A stretch of 64,000 bases of DNA from the NCBI RefSeq assembly GCF_001425835.1, contig NZ_LMDP01000005.1, forward strand, positions 1 to 64,000. Reading direction: 5' to 3'. Every line of letters starts with the position of its first letter. The first letter of the stretch is position 1. Of this stretch, positions 33,241 to 41,464 are shown in pieces. The notes under the pieces are model-generated. The model made no database searches, was not told where the DNA came from, and was given only the letters and a program-made list of their open reading frames with translations. A program made the position numbers and the translations under genes. Source of the stretch: Afipia sp. Root123D2 (GTDB lineage: Bacteria; Pseudomonadota; Alphaproteobacteria; Rhizobiales; Xanthobacteraceae).

Positions 33241-33630
33241 TCATATCCTTTGATGTGGCGAGCTGTGATGCAGAGCCCAGAGTTCGACAACGGCAATTGT
33301 TGCGACGATGATTCCCACCACGAGATGAACCTGCATCGCCATGGCATCGTCGTGGAAGCTGAGAACCCAAGGGCAGACCGCCAACCACGCGCCGATAGTG
33401 AGGTTGATCCATTCCTCCTGTTCGAAGAACATCGGAATCGAGACCGGCTTGAGGAGGTCGGCAATCGAAAAAATAGCGACGATGCCGATGGCGGCACCGG
33501 CCATCCAAGACGTATGCCATCCGAGCCGAGAGCTGAAGCCGAATATCCAGGGCGATAGAAACAGAAACCCGCCCAGGGCGAGATTGGCGACGTCTATAAT
33601 AGCTTCGGTTTTCCAGCTTTGCTTGAGCAT
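33241..33630 (-). CDS. SPW-repeat membrane protein
   Basis: A 129-residue membrane protein with four helices arranged as two SPW repeats: GGFLFLSPWIFGF and AWLAVCPWVLSF. ATG 33630 has GAGG upstream; the longer start is rejected. SPW proteins are common in rhizobia and of unknown function. The tail is His-rich (LHHSSPHQ). Its promoter is not obvious. Confidence 0.85.
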   Translation of the reverse strand: MLKQSWKTEAIIDVANLALGGFLFLSPWIFGFSSRLGWHTSWMAGAAIGIVAIFSIADLLKPVSIPMFFEQEEWINLTIGAWLAVCPWVLSFHDDAMAMQVHLVVGIIVATIAVVELWALHHSSPHQRI

Positions 33631-34175
33631 AGCGACCTCGCTTTGTGAAGGCCACACGATGTAGTTACAATGACACTATAGCCCCTTTAACCTGGAATTT
33701 TCCAAGGATTTTCGGACCGGTCACGTTGGGCAGCGGGCGTCGCTGTTCGATGCGATCGTCGCCAGGGCCGGCCCCGCCCCGAAATCGCGGCGGCCAGACA
33801 GCCGTGGCCAGCAGAAATCCCGCTCTCGCCTTCATCTCGTGTAACCGGGCGGTCGCTTGACCCGAACTTATTTGAGAAGCGCATGCAAAGCGCAATGGAA
33901 AAGCGCAAGGACCGCAACTGCCCTAACCCACGAGGGATGGCGATACCCGAGGAGCTGCGGTCGATTCATTGGTGCGCGCCGCACGCTTCTGTTTCACCGG
34001 CCGCCGGCAAACTATCTGCAGCGCGAGAACGAGAAAATCGCGATCGCGCTCTAGCACAAAGGGGCCAACCGACGGCGGTCAAGCTGTCGACTGCAAACAC
34101 TACGGGAGGTCGCATCGCCGGGGAAAATCCGCGACGGCGTGCGAATCATTGAGTATCGACGACGGAGGCAGATGG
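33631..34175. other. Region upstream of the methyltransferase, with a SigF-type promoter
   Basis: About 545 bp without a recognisable gene. It contains the SigF-type promoter at 33841. A frame of 89 codons from 33883 is open but shows no domain or signal peptide, so I do not call it. Confidence 0.4.
33841..33866 (+). promoter_or_regulatory. SigF-type promoter without a clear inverted repeat
   Basis: GTAACC (33841-33846), exactly 16 bp, CGAA (33863-33866). The upstream bases CTCTCG-N4-CATCTC only faintly recall the inverted repeat of the other sites. The next supported gene is the methyltransferase at 34176, so the leader would be about 300 bases. Confidence 0.6.
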
Positions 34176-34826
34176 ATGCATGCAAACATATTCTGGGGAG
34201 GCATAGCGATCTCGATCGTCGTCGTGTCATGGTTTTTCTATCGTCTTGTCGTGCCGAGCAACTGGCGTGAATGGAGCCGGGCGGGACTCGTGCAAGCATT
34301 CATCATTGCGTTTTATGCCGAGATGTATGGATTTCCCGTTACGATCTATCTACTGACGCGGATTTTCGGTCTGGACGTCGCCGGCAACTTTTGGGACGAG
34401 AATCTCTGGGTTTATCTAACCGGCGACTGGTGGGTGATGCCGGTTTCGATGGCGATTGGCTACACGGTTGTATTTTCGGGGATCACGCTGCTGATCGCAG
34501 GTTGGCGTGAGGTTTATCGAGCGACTGCAAAAAGACGGCTCGCCTCCGAGGGGCCTTACGCTTTTGTGCGCCATCCGCAATATAGCGGCATTTTCCTCGC
34601 CCTTTTTGGTGAAGGCGTCGTGCATTGGCCGACAATATTTTCACTTGCGGCCTTTCCTATCATCGTCATCGCCTACCAGCGTCTGGCTCGAAAGGAGGAG
34701 AGGCAGATGCTCATACGGTTCGGCGATGAATATCAGAACTATCAAAAGCGCGTACCGATGTTCTTGCCGGATCGTTGCTGTTGGCGTGCAGCTCTTGGTG
34801 ACCGGCCGTCTCGAGAGAAGCAATAG
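34176..34826 (+). CDS. Isoprenylcysteine carboxyl methyltransferase-like membrane protein
   Basis: A 216-residue membrane protein with about five helices. The C-terminal part has the ICMT/phospholipid methyltransferase pattern: GPYAFVRHPQYSGIFLALFG, then RLARKEERQMLIRFGDEYQNYQKRVPMFLP. ATG 34176 has GGAGG upstream. Bacterial members methylate membrane lipids or small molecules and are frequent in metal-resistance clusters. A SigF-type promoter lies about 310 bp upstream. Substrate unknown. Confidence 0.85.
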   Translation: MHANIFWGGIAISIVVVSWFFYRLVVPSNWREWSRAGLVQAFIIAFYAEMYGFPVTIYLLTRIFGLDVAGNFWDENLWVYLTGDWWVMPVSMAIGYTVVFSGITLLIAGWREVYRATAKRRLASEGPYAFVRHPQYSGIFLALFGEGVVHWPTIFSLAAFPIIVIAYQRLARKEERQMLIRFGDEYQNYQKRVPMFLPDRCCWRAALGDRPSREKQ

Positions 34827-35080
34827 CAGGAGCGACGACAAAAAGAAATTTTAGCAGTGTATTTGGACATGCGATAGAGCGTCGCGCGCAAAATTGCGAA
34901 AGCTCTTTGCGGAATGGAGCAAGGGGACCGGAGGTCAAGGAAAGCGAAAGGGACTGGTCAATGACCGCCGCGGGCTCGTCGATGAGCATTCGATTACCTT
35001 GATCGACGCCGCCGCAGTAGAAAACTCAACGAAATAGCTAGCCCAGAACGAGCGTCCGCGCTTCCTGATGTCGCCGTTTT

Positions 35081-36319
35081 CTACCGTTCGTGAGAGAAGC
35101 CGATTCGGCCCAACCAAGTCGGACGGTTGGTCGATGTTTCAGTATCATCGCTGTTGGCAGCATTACTCGCATCTTTTCCAGTGCGTCCCGCTAGGAAAAG
35201 CGGTCGTGGTATATCCAATGTTTTGGACCAAGACACAAAGTACGCAACTGCAGTCATCAGCGAAAGCCCAGCTACGCTGACGAGGATTTCTGTCCACACT
35301 GTGCGTGAGCCGGTCTCCAATATGAAATGGGCCAAAAATGATAGAAGAACTCCCGAACAAAAGACGTTTAATGATTGCTCACCGCATTTGATTAGAGGCT
35401 GAAGAATGCGAGATTTCAAACCGCGCCAGTTCCTCGGCAGAAATCTTGTGACAAAGAGTGCAAAGAATACGAAGTGGACCACGCGGTAAGGGGCGAGATT
35501 GGTCTTGTCGTTAGGATTGAATGCGTCAAAAAGCCATTTTGGGAGTTCGTTTGCCAGATATGGGATATGAACTGTCATCGTCATCACAAGCGAAAACAGC
35601 AGATAGGCGGCTCCAACGTAACGAAGGGCTCGCGAATTGGTGAGGGGACGCAATCGGATTGCAGCTACGGTATACCACGCACCAAGGACAAACAGTAGTT
35701 GCCATGCAAAAGGATTAAAATACCACGCCCCCCGGGGGTAGGAGGATAAATTCCAGCCGAGATCTCGTGCAACGAAGTATATGCACAATGATCCTAGCAT
35801 CGTAGCGTTGGGCAATCGCAACATAAGCCATAGAATTGGCGGCATACCTGCCAAAAGCACGATGTAAAGGGGGAGCACATCCATGTTGAGGGGTTTGAAA
35901 CGGAGGAGCAAGCCCTGGGTAAGGACATCGAACGGGTTGTGCAGCAACCCGGCTATATTGAATTCATTTATGAGCTCGGGATTAGCGTAGCTTTGTGCGA
36001 CATGGCCGATCACGGCTACATACAACACAAACAAGAAAATGTGTGCAACGTAGAGCCGCCAGACGCGCCTCATCAACCAAGACGTTCCCGCAACAAAACC
36101 GCGCTGAATCATGATGTTCGCGCAGACCAGAGATGTCATATAGCCTGACATAAATATGAAGAGTTCCGCTGCATCGCTGAAGCCATAGTTTCTGGTCGTG
36201 ATCCACGCGACAACGTTGTTTGGTATATGGTCAAGGAAGATCGCCCAGTTAGCAATGCCGCGGAAGAGATCAAGGCGAAGGTCGCGTCCGCTCATTGGAG
36301 GGGTGGCATTAATGCGCAT
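35081..36319 (-). CDS. opgC: OpgC-family membrane acyltransferase, second copy
   Basis: A 412-residue membrane protein paralogous to the one at 17090: both share RDLRLDLFRG-ANWAIFLDH, TTRNYGFSDAA, LRFKPLN-DVLPLYIV, WYFNPF-WQL and the DKTNLAPYRVVHF region. It is more AT-rich than its paralogue, pointing to a separate origin. The C-terminal 35 residues are polar and variable. A SigF-type promoter with inverted repeat is at 36596-36640, about 280 bp upstream, so this copy is probably stress-induced. Expected to acylate periplasmic glucans. Confidence 0.87.
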   Translation of the reverse strand: MRINATPPMSGRDLRLDLFRGIANWAIFLDHIPNNVVAWITTRNYGFSDAAELFIFMSGYMTSLVCANIMIQRGFVAGTSWLMRRVWRLYVAHIFLFVLYVAVIGHVAQSYANPELINEFNIAGLLHNPFDVLTQGLLLRFKPLNMDVLPLYIVLLAGMPPILWLMLRLPNATMLGSLCIYFVARDLGWNLSSYPRGAWYFNPFAWQLLFVLGAWYTVAAIRLRPLTNSRALRYVGAAYLLFSLVMTMTVHIPYLANELPKWLFDAFNPNDKTNLAPYRVVHFVFFALFVTRFLPRNWRGLKSRILQPLIKCGEQSLNVFCSGVLLSFLAHFILETGSRTVWTEILVSVAGLSLMTAVAYFVSWSKTLDIPRPLFLAGRTGKDASNAANSDDTETSTNRPTWLGRIGFSHER

Positions 36320-36595
36320 GCGTATCGTCTTTTATTTTCTAAACGCTTGCTTGACGCGGGTCTGTTTGCGATCGCAGGGATTTTCGAAGAAGCGGAACAC
36401 GATTGGAAAACCCCGTACCGGGGATTGGGTACGTTGTGGGTGGATTGTTTGCGTCTCAGTCGATGTACGCGATGAGAATCGTTTTCGTGCGACGACCATG
36501 GCCCCCGAGTCCAGCGCTAACTTGTTCGCCTACATTTAAGGTCACCGCTCACAAGCGGTCTCGTGACGCCGGCTGTTAGCGTTCCTCACAATAAG
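36320..36595. other. Long leader of the second opgC
   Basis: About 275 bp between the SigF-type promoter and opgC with no supported gene. It includes CCCCG-TAC-CGGGG near 36415, which could form a small hairpin. Confidence 0.4.
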
Positions 36596-36640
36596 TTCGG
36601 AGATATCGCTATGTCGGTTACAGGTTCACGCTGACGTGAG
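36596..36640 (-). promoter_or_regulatory. SigF-type promoter plus inverted repeat, upstream of the second opgC
   Basis: Minus-strand GTAACC (36621-36616), 16-bp spacer, CGAA (36599-36596), with CTCACG-N4-CGTGAA (36640-36625) 3 bp upstream. It faces opgC. Confidence 0.8.
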
Positions 36641-36786
36641 AGGCTAGGCGCCGCTTCTCGCTATGGTGATCATAACCGCGGTTAAGTCTTGAGTGGCTTG
36701 CACGACAGCGTCTGCACGATGCGCATTAGGTGCTGTTCCACTGGCTGGTCCATTGGGCACTACAAACCCGGCCAATTCTTTTCAGT

Positions 36787-36831
36787 GTCACCTATCCGTG
36801 AACGTGTAACCTGTCCGGAGCGCTTTGCGAA
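36787..36831 (+). promoter_or_regulatory. SigF-type promoter plus inverted repeat, upstream of the small membrane protein
   Basis: GTAACC (36806-36811), 16-bp spacer, CGAA (36828-36831), with GTCACC-N4-CGTGAA 3 bp upstream: one arm intact, one mismatched. It is divergent from the opgC promoter 166 bp away. Confidence 0.8.
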
Positions 36832-36974
36832 GTTATCATCAAGATCTCACTTCGTGGCGCGTCGACCGCGTGGCGGGACGCTGGTTTGTTGCGAATATGA
36901 CAGTTGCTACCTTTCAATGACGGGAAGGTCACAGTTCTTTTTCGTATCTTGGCGTCACAGCATTAGGAGAGAAG

Positions 36975-37379
36975 ATGATGGGACCGAATGAAAAATCGAC
37001 AGGTACACGGCCTGACTCTTCTGCGACTGTAAAGTGGGATAAATGGCTCGGTGGATGGGGCTGGATGGTGGTCTGCGTGCTCGTCATCGTCGGCGCCATT
37101 CTGGCTGTCAGCGGCGAGCTCGATGGCAAGCTGCCTGCTGGCGCCTTGTTACCCCTTTTGTTTGTACTGCCATGCGCGCTCATGATGTTTATGTGCATGA
37201 AGAACATGGGCGGCAATCAAAGCGGAGCGCACAGGTCAATTTCAAGAGCCGATGGACGTCGAAGATCAGCTGTGATTACATCCACGAGTTCCCACCGGGT
37301 CATTACGTGGTCTGGAGCGGCGGCCAGTAGGAATATCTCGAGCGTGCCATCGCGCGCCTCGAGATCGTCGTACCGGTGA
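36975..37379 (+). CDS. Small DUF2933-like membrane protein with a run-on tail
   Basis: Start ATG 36975 has AGGAGAGA upstream. Residues 1-80 form a plausible protein: a polar start, helix WGWMVVCVLVIVGAILAVSG and helix ALLPLLFVLPCALMMFMCMK ending in KNMGGN, similar to DUF2933 proteins of copper operons with their terminal Cys/Met/His. After about residue 87 the frame runs on out of frame through the cusA remnant, so the last 47 residues are likely spurious and the natural C-terminus was lost by the insertion or deletion. Under a SigF-type promoter. Confidence 0.65.
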   Translation: MMGPNEKSTGTRPDSSATVKWDKWLGGWGWMVVCVLVIVGAILAVSGELDGKLPAGALLPLLFVLPCALMMFMCMKNMGGNQSGAHRSISRADGRRRSAVITSTSSHRVITWSGAAASRNISSVPSRASRSSYR

Positions 37380-37789
37380 CGCTGATCATCATCTTCCTCT
37401 TGCTCTTCCTCAATTTCCGCAAGCTCACGGAAACGCTCATCGTGGAGGTAAGGGAAGAACGTGTCCGGCAGGGCAGGCCGTTTACCCGGATGGACCTGCA
37501 CTAGGCCATCATGCGCGGAGCTGTGGAGCGCGTGCGGCCGAAGATGATGACGGTTGTTCCCATCATGGCGGGCCTGGTGCTGATCCTCTGGAGCACCGGC
37601 ACCGGCTCGGAGGTGGTGCAGCGTATCGCGGTGCCGATGATTGGCGGAATGATGTCGTCGACTATGCTCACCTTGGTGGTAATTCCGGCGATCTACGGTC
37701 TCATCAAGGTATGGCGGCTACCGACGAAGTATGCCTCAATCTCGGAGGACGGGATGGAATCCGTACTTCTTCGGGAGGCTGCCGAGTGA
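37285..37789 (+). pseudogene. cusA remnant (C-terminal part, internal deletion and stops)
   Basis: Translates as FPPGHYVVWSG, a stop, EYLERAIARLEIVVPVTLII, then, after loss of the segment covering helices 9-11, MDLH[19 protein letters not shown], [20 protein letters not shown] to the end. This matches the last third of cusA at 24321. Two in-frame stops and a deletion of about 70 codons make it non-functional. A small Met-rich membrane peptide follows, as after the second remnant at 52445. Confidence 0.85.
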
Positions 37790-37801
37790 GCGGAGGAAAT
37801 G

Positions 37802-37921
37802 ATGATGCAGGATATGATGGGCGGCGGGATGATGTGGGGTATGGGTCTTTTCGGCGTTGTCGCACTCGTCGTGTTGGTGCTGATCGGCGCGGCCCTCGTA
37901 AAATACTTGTTCTTCAGATGA
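37802..37921 (+). CDS. Small Met-rich single-helix membrane peptide
   Basis: A 39-residue peptide, beginning MMQDMMGGGMMWGMG and then one helix, LFGVVALVVLVLIGAALVKYLFF. GGAGG lies 5 bp upstream of ATG 37802 (neighbouring ATGs are alternatives). A homologue is encoded at 53577 behind the other cusA remnant. Such short Met-rich helices with LVKYL ends are often found next to Cus pumps and may be accessory subunits. Too short for routine gene calling, but the conserved pair supports it. Confidence 0.7.
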   Translation: MMQDMMGGGMMWGMGLFGVVALVVLVLIGAALVKYLFFR

Positions 37922-38017
37922 GAAATCTTATCGCCTCATTGTGCCAACTCTGCCGTTTCGGTGTTCCATGCTGCCAGAAATTGTTTTCGGCATACTTTAG
38001 TGCGAGCATTCAATGTC

Positions 38018-38107
38018 ATGAAACGCTGGTCGATCCGACGGCTTGTAGCACTCACGGTGTTTGTCACCGTGGGCATGAGCGGCGCGCTCATTTCACAAAA
38101 AGTTTAG
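38018..38107 (+). CDS. Possible 29-residue signal-like peptide
   Basis: ATG 38018 opens MKRWSIRRLVALTVFVTVGM and ends after ISQKV. It looks like a signal peptide or the start of a truncated secreted protein. No good ribosome site. Low certainty. Confidence 0.25.
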   Translation: MKRWSIRRLVALTVFVTVGMSGALISQKV

Positions 38108-38175
38108 AACCAACGGTCATCTGAGGTGGCGCACCTCTGGTAATCCATTGTGGAAACCGGTATCTCTAGAAGATC

Positions 38176-38523
38176 ATGACTGGTGTGTTTCGCCAATTTT
38201 CTGCCGTGGTTCTTATCCTCTCCTTGGTGTTGGGGACGGTGGGAGTTGGCGTGCGCGCCTCGTCGATGAATGGGAAGATGGCATCAATTGCCCTGAGCGA
38301 CATGTCCGGGCAAGGCAGTTGCAATGGTTGCGCCGGAAGCAAAAGTGGCGTTCCAGTCAACCTCTGCTCCGTGTATTGCATTGGCGTGGCTGCGGTATTC
38401 CCCGAAGTAGCGACGATTGACGGTGTCGCTGGCGAAAGCCGTCAATATTTGACGCCGCGTCTTTTGGTCGGGCACGATGTGTCCCCCGATCCTTATCCCC
38501 CTCGATCTGTTGTCTTGAGCTAA
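38176..38523 (+). CDS. Cys-rich periplasmic protein (DUF2946-like)
   Basis: A 115-residue protein with a signal segment (about 10-28). The mature part has CNGCAGSKSG and LCSVYCIGVA, then a tail GHDVSPDPYPPRS. The HDxxPDPxPPR tail and paired cysteines recall DUF2946-type proteins of copper operons; similar tails occur at 9929 and 49535. It lies just before the multicopper oxidase. Probably binds copper. Confidence 0.72.
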   Translation: MTGVFRQFSAVVLILSLVLGTVGVGVRASSMNGKMASIALSDMSGQGSCNGCAGSKSGVPVNLCSVYCIGVAAVFPEVATIDGVAGESRQYLTPRLLVGHDVSPDPYPPRSVVLS

Positions 38524-38654
38524 TTTGCACCCATTGCGGGTGCAATTCGCAATGAGCATCGACGCGTTGTGGCGTGTCGTGTGTGTCTAATCGTGGCCTG
38601 CGTCTGGCTGAAAGGCTGCGGCACGATTCAAAGCGGCATCAAGGACGGATCTTC

Positions 38655-40064
38655 ATGCACTCGATTCGATGGCCTGGCATTGACCGGCGGTCGCTTTTCG
38701 TCGGCGGCGCAAGTTTGGCGGCAGCGGCTCTATTTCCGCGCGGCAGTCGTGGTGGTACTGCTGCGCCTGTTCGAGAATTTACGCTCGTAGCTGCGCCAAG
38801 CCGCGTATCGCTGGTTGGTCCGCCTCACCCTGATACGGCTGTCTGGTCCTACAACGCCAACATCCCTGGTTCGGAGATTCGAGTTCGCCAAGGCGAGCGC
38901 TTGCGAATCCTGGTTGAGAACCAATTATCTCAGGCAACGACAGTGCATTGGCATGGCGTGCGGGTGCCGAATGCAATGGATGGCGTGCCGTTTCTGACCC
39001 AGAAGCCGATCGCCCCCGGGGAGACATTTACCTACGAATTCGATGTTCCGGATGCTGGCACCTATTGGTACCACCCGCATCACCACAGTGCCGAGCAGGT
39101 TGGCCGAGGTTTGGCTGGAGCGTTGATCGTCGAGGAGAGCGAACCGCTTGTCGTGAATCGCGACCTTGTCTGGGTTCTTCGCGATTGGCGCTTGGCGCGT
39201 GATGCGTCGATTGTCAACGACTTCGGTGATCGCATGGAAGTGACGATGGCCGGGCGCATTGGCAATGTTGTTACCATCAACGGCCATGTGCCCGAGAAAA
39301 TCTCCGTTCTCGCCGGAGAACGGCTGCGTTTGCGATTGATCAATGCCGCACCAGCGCGGATTTTCGGACTCGAGTTCAGGGATCTTCGGCCGTTGATTGT
39401 TGCGCTCGATGGGCAACCAGTCGAGCCGCGCGAGCCATCAGATAACCGCGTTGTATTGGGACCGGCGATGCGCGCCGACGTTCTGCTCGACATGAGCGGA
39501 ACGCCCGGCGCAACCGCGAGCGTGGTCGATACATTCTATCGTGATTTCTACAAGCTGGTCGAACTCGAATACGGCAAGGAGCCGCTGCTGCGAGCGCAGC
39601 CACTCCATGCGCCCTCACGAATACGCTCCAACACCATGCCGGAGCCAGATATCGACAACGCCGAAAAGCACACCGCAGTCCTGGGGGGCGGGATGATGAG
39701 TGGCCGCGGCATGATGATGGGCATGAGCGGCAACGGCATGGGATGGTCGATTAATAACGTTGCTGGAACGAGTCACGATATGACGCCGATGATCACGTTG
39801 TCCCGTGGACGTTCCTGCGTCATCAGCATCCGCAATGAAACCGCCTGGTTTCATCCGATACACCTACACGGGCATTCGTTCCGGGTGATTGCACGCAACG
39901 GCCAACCAACGCGCGACCGCGAGTGGCTGGACACCGTGCTGATTCCACCGCGGGAGACTGCCGACATCGCTTTCGTCGCCGATAATCCAGGTGACTGGAT
40001 GTTCCACTGTCACATTCTCGATCATCAGGACGGCGGCATGACGGCCGTCATCCGTGTAGCCTGA
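38655..40064 (+). CDS. CueO/CopA-type multicopper oxidase
   Basis: A 469-residue periplasmic oxidase. ATG 38655 begins a signal with DRRSLFVGG, of TAT type, preceded by AAGGA. Three cupredoxin domains are present with ligands HWHG, YHPHHH, FHPIHLHGHSF and FHCHILDHQDGGM; the last has the type 1 copper Cys, His and Met intact. A Met-rich loop (GMMSGRGMMMGMSGNGMG) before the third domain matches the Cu+-binding insert of CueO. It heads a run with cytochrome c, a TAT-secreted protein and DUF411. Oxidises Cu+ to Cu2+ in the periplasm. Confidence 0.94.
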   Translation: MHSIRWPGIDRRSLFVGGASLAAAALFPRGSRGGTAAPVREFTLVAAPSRVSLVGPPHPDTAVWSYNANIPGSEIRVRQGERLRILVENQLSQATTVHWHGVRVPNAMDGVPFLTQKPIAPGETFTYEFDVPDAGTYWYHPHHHSAEQVGRGLAGALIVEESEPLVVNRDLVWVLRDWRLARDASIVNDFGDRMEVTMAGRIGNVVTINGHVPEKISVLAGERLRLRLINAAPARIFGLEFRDLRPLIVALDGQPVEPREPSDNRVVLGPAMRADVLLDMSGTPGATASVVDTFYRDFYKLVELEYGKEPLLRAQPLHAPSRIRSNTMPEPDIDNAEKHTAVLGGGMMSGRGMMMGMSGNGMGWSINNVAGTSHDMTPMITLSRGRSCVISIRNETAWFHPIHLHGHSFRVIARNGQPTRDREWLDTVLIPPRETADIAFVADNPGDWMFHCHILDHQDGGMTAVIRVA

Positions 40065-40078
40065 GGCGGAGCTATTCG

Positions 40079-40783
40079 ATGAAAATGAAAGCGTATCTTG
40101 TTTTCTGTACGGCACTTGTATTCTTCGCATCTCATGCGGCTTACGCCGATGGCGATCCAAAACGCGGTGCAAGGATCTATGGCGCCTGTGCGGCTTGCCA
40201 CTCGCTCGAGCCCAATTTGCATCTGACCGGACCCAGCCTTGACGGGCTGTGGGGCAAGAAGGCCGCGTCGGTCACGGACTTCGTGAGATATTCCAGCGCA
40301 CTCAAGGAGCAGGGCTTTCAGTGGGATGAGACGTCGCTGAATGCCTGGCTTACCGATCCGAAGGCATTCGTGCCTGGCACTTACATGACCTTTCGCGGGA
40401 TCAAGGATGGAAAAGTGCGCAGCGATCTCATCGCCTTTCTCAAGATCGCAATGATACCTGGCGGCGCCAAGACCGTTGTAGCGCAGGGACTGATCGACGC
40501 TGAAACCGCACGCGGTCAGGCGCCAGAACCGTTAGCCGCCGCCCCTCCGGAACAACAGGTGACGGGCCTCCGATTTTGCCACGAGACATTTTTCGTCGCG
40601 ACGGCGGACGGAAAACAGCGTCCGTTCTGGGAGATGAATCTGCGCCTAAAAATCGATTCCAGCGCGAACGGCCCAAAAGTGGGAAAGCCTGTGCTTGTGC
40701 ATGGCGGGATGCAGGGGGATCGCGCGTCGGTCGTATTTTCAAATCTGGATGAAATCGGAAGTTTGGTCGAGAAAAAATGTTGA
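40079..40783 (+). CDS. Cytochrome c with a C-terminal Cys-bracketed domain
   Basis: A 234-residue secreted cytochrome c. After a Sec signal, the class I haem domain has CAACH (37-41), GPSLDGLWGKKA and a Met in TYMTF as likely sixth ligand. Residues 160-234 form another domain: FCHETFFVATADGKQRPFWE, NLRLKIDSS, GDRASVVFSNLDEIGSLVEKKC, with a Cys at each end. The paralogue at 53711 has identical length and the same domain, and the protein at 40962 carries it without haem. It follows the multicopper oxidase by 14 bp, a likely electron partner. Confidence 0.9.
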   Translation: MKMKAYLVFCTALVFFASHAAYADGDPKRGARIYGACAACHSLEPNLHLTGPSLDGLWGKKAASVTDFVRYSSALKEQGFQWDETSLNAWLTDPKAFVPGTYMTFRGIKDGKVRSDLIAFLKIAMIPGGAKTVVAQGLIDAETARGQAPEPLAAAPPEQQVTGLRFCHETFFVATADGKQRPFWEMNLRLKIDSSANGPKVGKPVLVHGGMQGDRASVVFSNLDEIGSLVEKKC

Positions 40784-40961
40784 ACGCACTACGCCAAGGG
40801 AGCGAGATCGCCGATGCTAGGACATGACCGCATTGCATTGGATCGATAAACGCTGACAACGCTGGTCGACACGTGAAGAGCATCGCCTATGCCAAAGACA
40901 GAGAACGATCATTCGACATCCTCAAGGAGGTCGCAATCGCGACTAGCAAAAGGACAATATC

Positions 40962-41405
40962 ATGTCTGACATTGATTCATCTAAAGGTCGGCTGCTTCGC
41001 CGCCGCTCATTTCTTGCCACGGTTGCGAGCATTGCAGCGACCTTGACGTTGACCCGTCGTGGCTACAGTGACGAAGCGCTTGCCGCTAACGTTGGAAGCG
41101 ATAAGTCACGTGTTTCTCGAGAGAACCTGAAGCCTACCTCCCGCGCTCCAGCGGCGGCGACCATGGATTTGAGAACGCTCGGCCCGGAACATCAGGTCGT
41201 CTCAATCAGTAACCTCGGCGACACTTATCGCGTTGTTACGGCTTCCGGGAAAGTGGTCTCGTACTCGGAATTCGACCTGCGTTTCAAGACTGATGCCAGC
41301 AATCGTGGACCAGCCGAACACACCCCGGTTTTGATGCCCACCAGTAGCGACCGGGCGTTCGTCGTGTTCGCCGCCCCGCGCGAAATCAGTTCTTTCATCG
41401 GTTGA
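40962..41405 (+). CDS. TAT-exported protein with the cytochrome-linked C-terminal domain
   Basis: A 147-residue protein whose signal has RRRSFLAT (TAT). The mature C-terminal part, VVSISNLGDTYRVVTASGK, SEFDLRFKTDAS and DRAFVVFAAPREISSFI, matches the second domain of the cytochromes at 40079 and 53711, but lacks their two cysteines and has no haem site. AAGGAC precedes the ATG. It may be a stand-alone version of the same periplasmic module. I do not know a name for this domain. Confidence 0.8.
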   Translation: MSDIDSSKGRLLRRRSFLATVASIAATLTLTRRGYSDEALAANVGSDKSRVSRENLKPTSRAPAAATMDLRTLGPEHQVVSISNLGDTYRVVTASGKVVSYSEFDLRFKTDASNRGPAEHTPVLMPTSSDRAFVVFAAPREISSFIG

Positions 41406-41464
41406 GCAGCACCACGCTAGATCTACCTATCGAAAAGAAGAAATATTCAATTCGGAGACGGAAA

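Noticed and set aside
33883-34152. 89-codon frame after the SigF-type promoter at 33841
   Set aside because: No ribosome site, signal, helix or family match; composition looks like non-coding GC-rich DNA.
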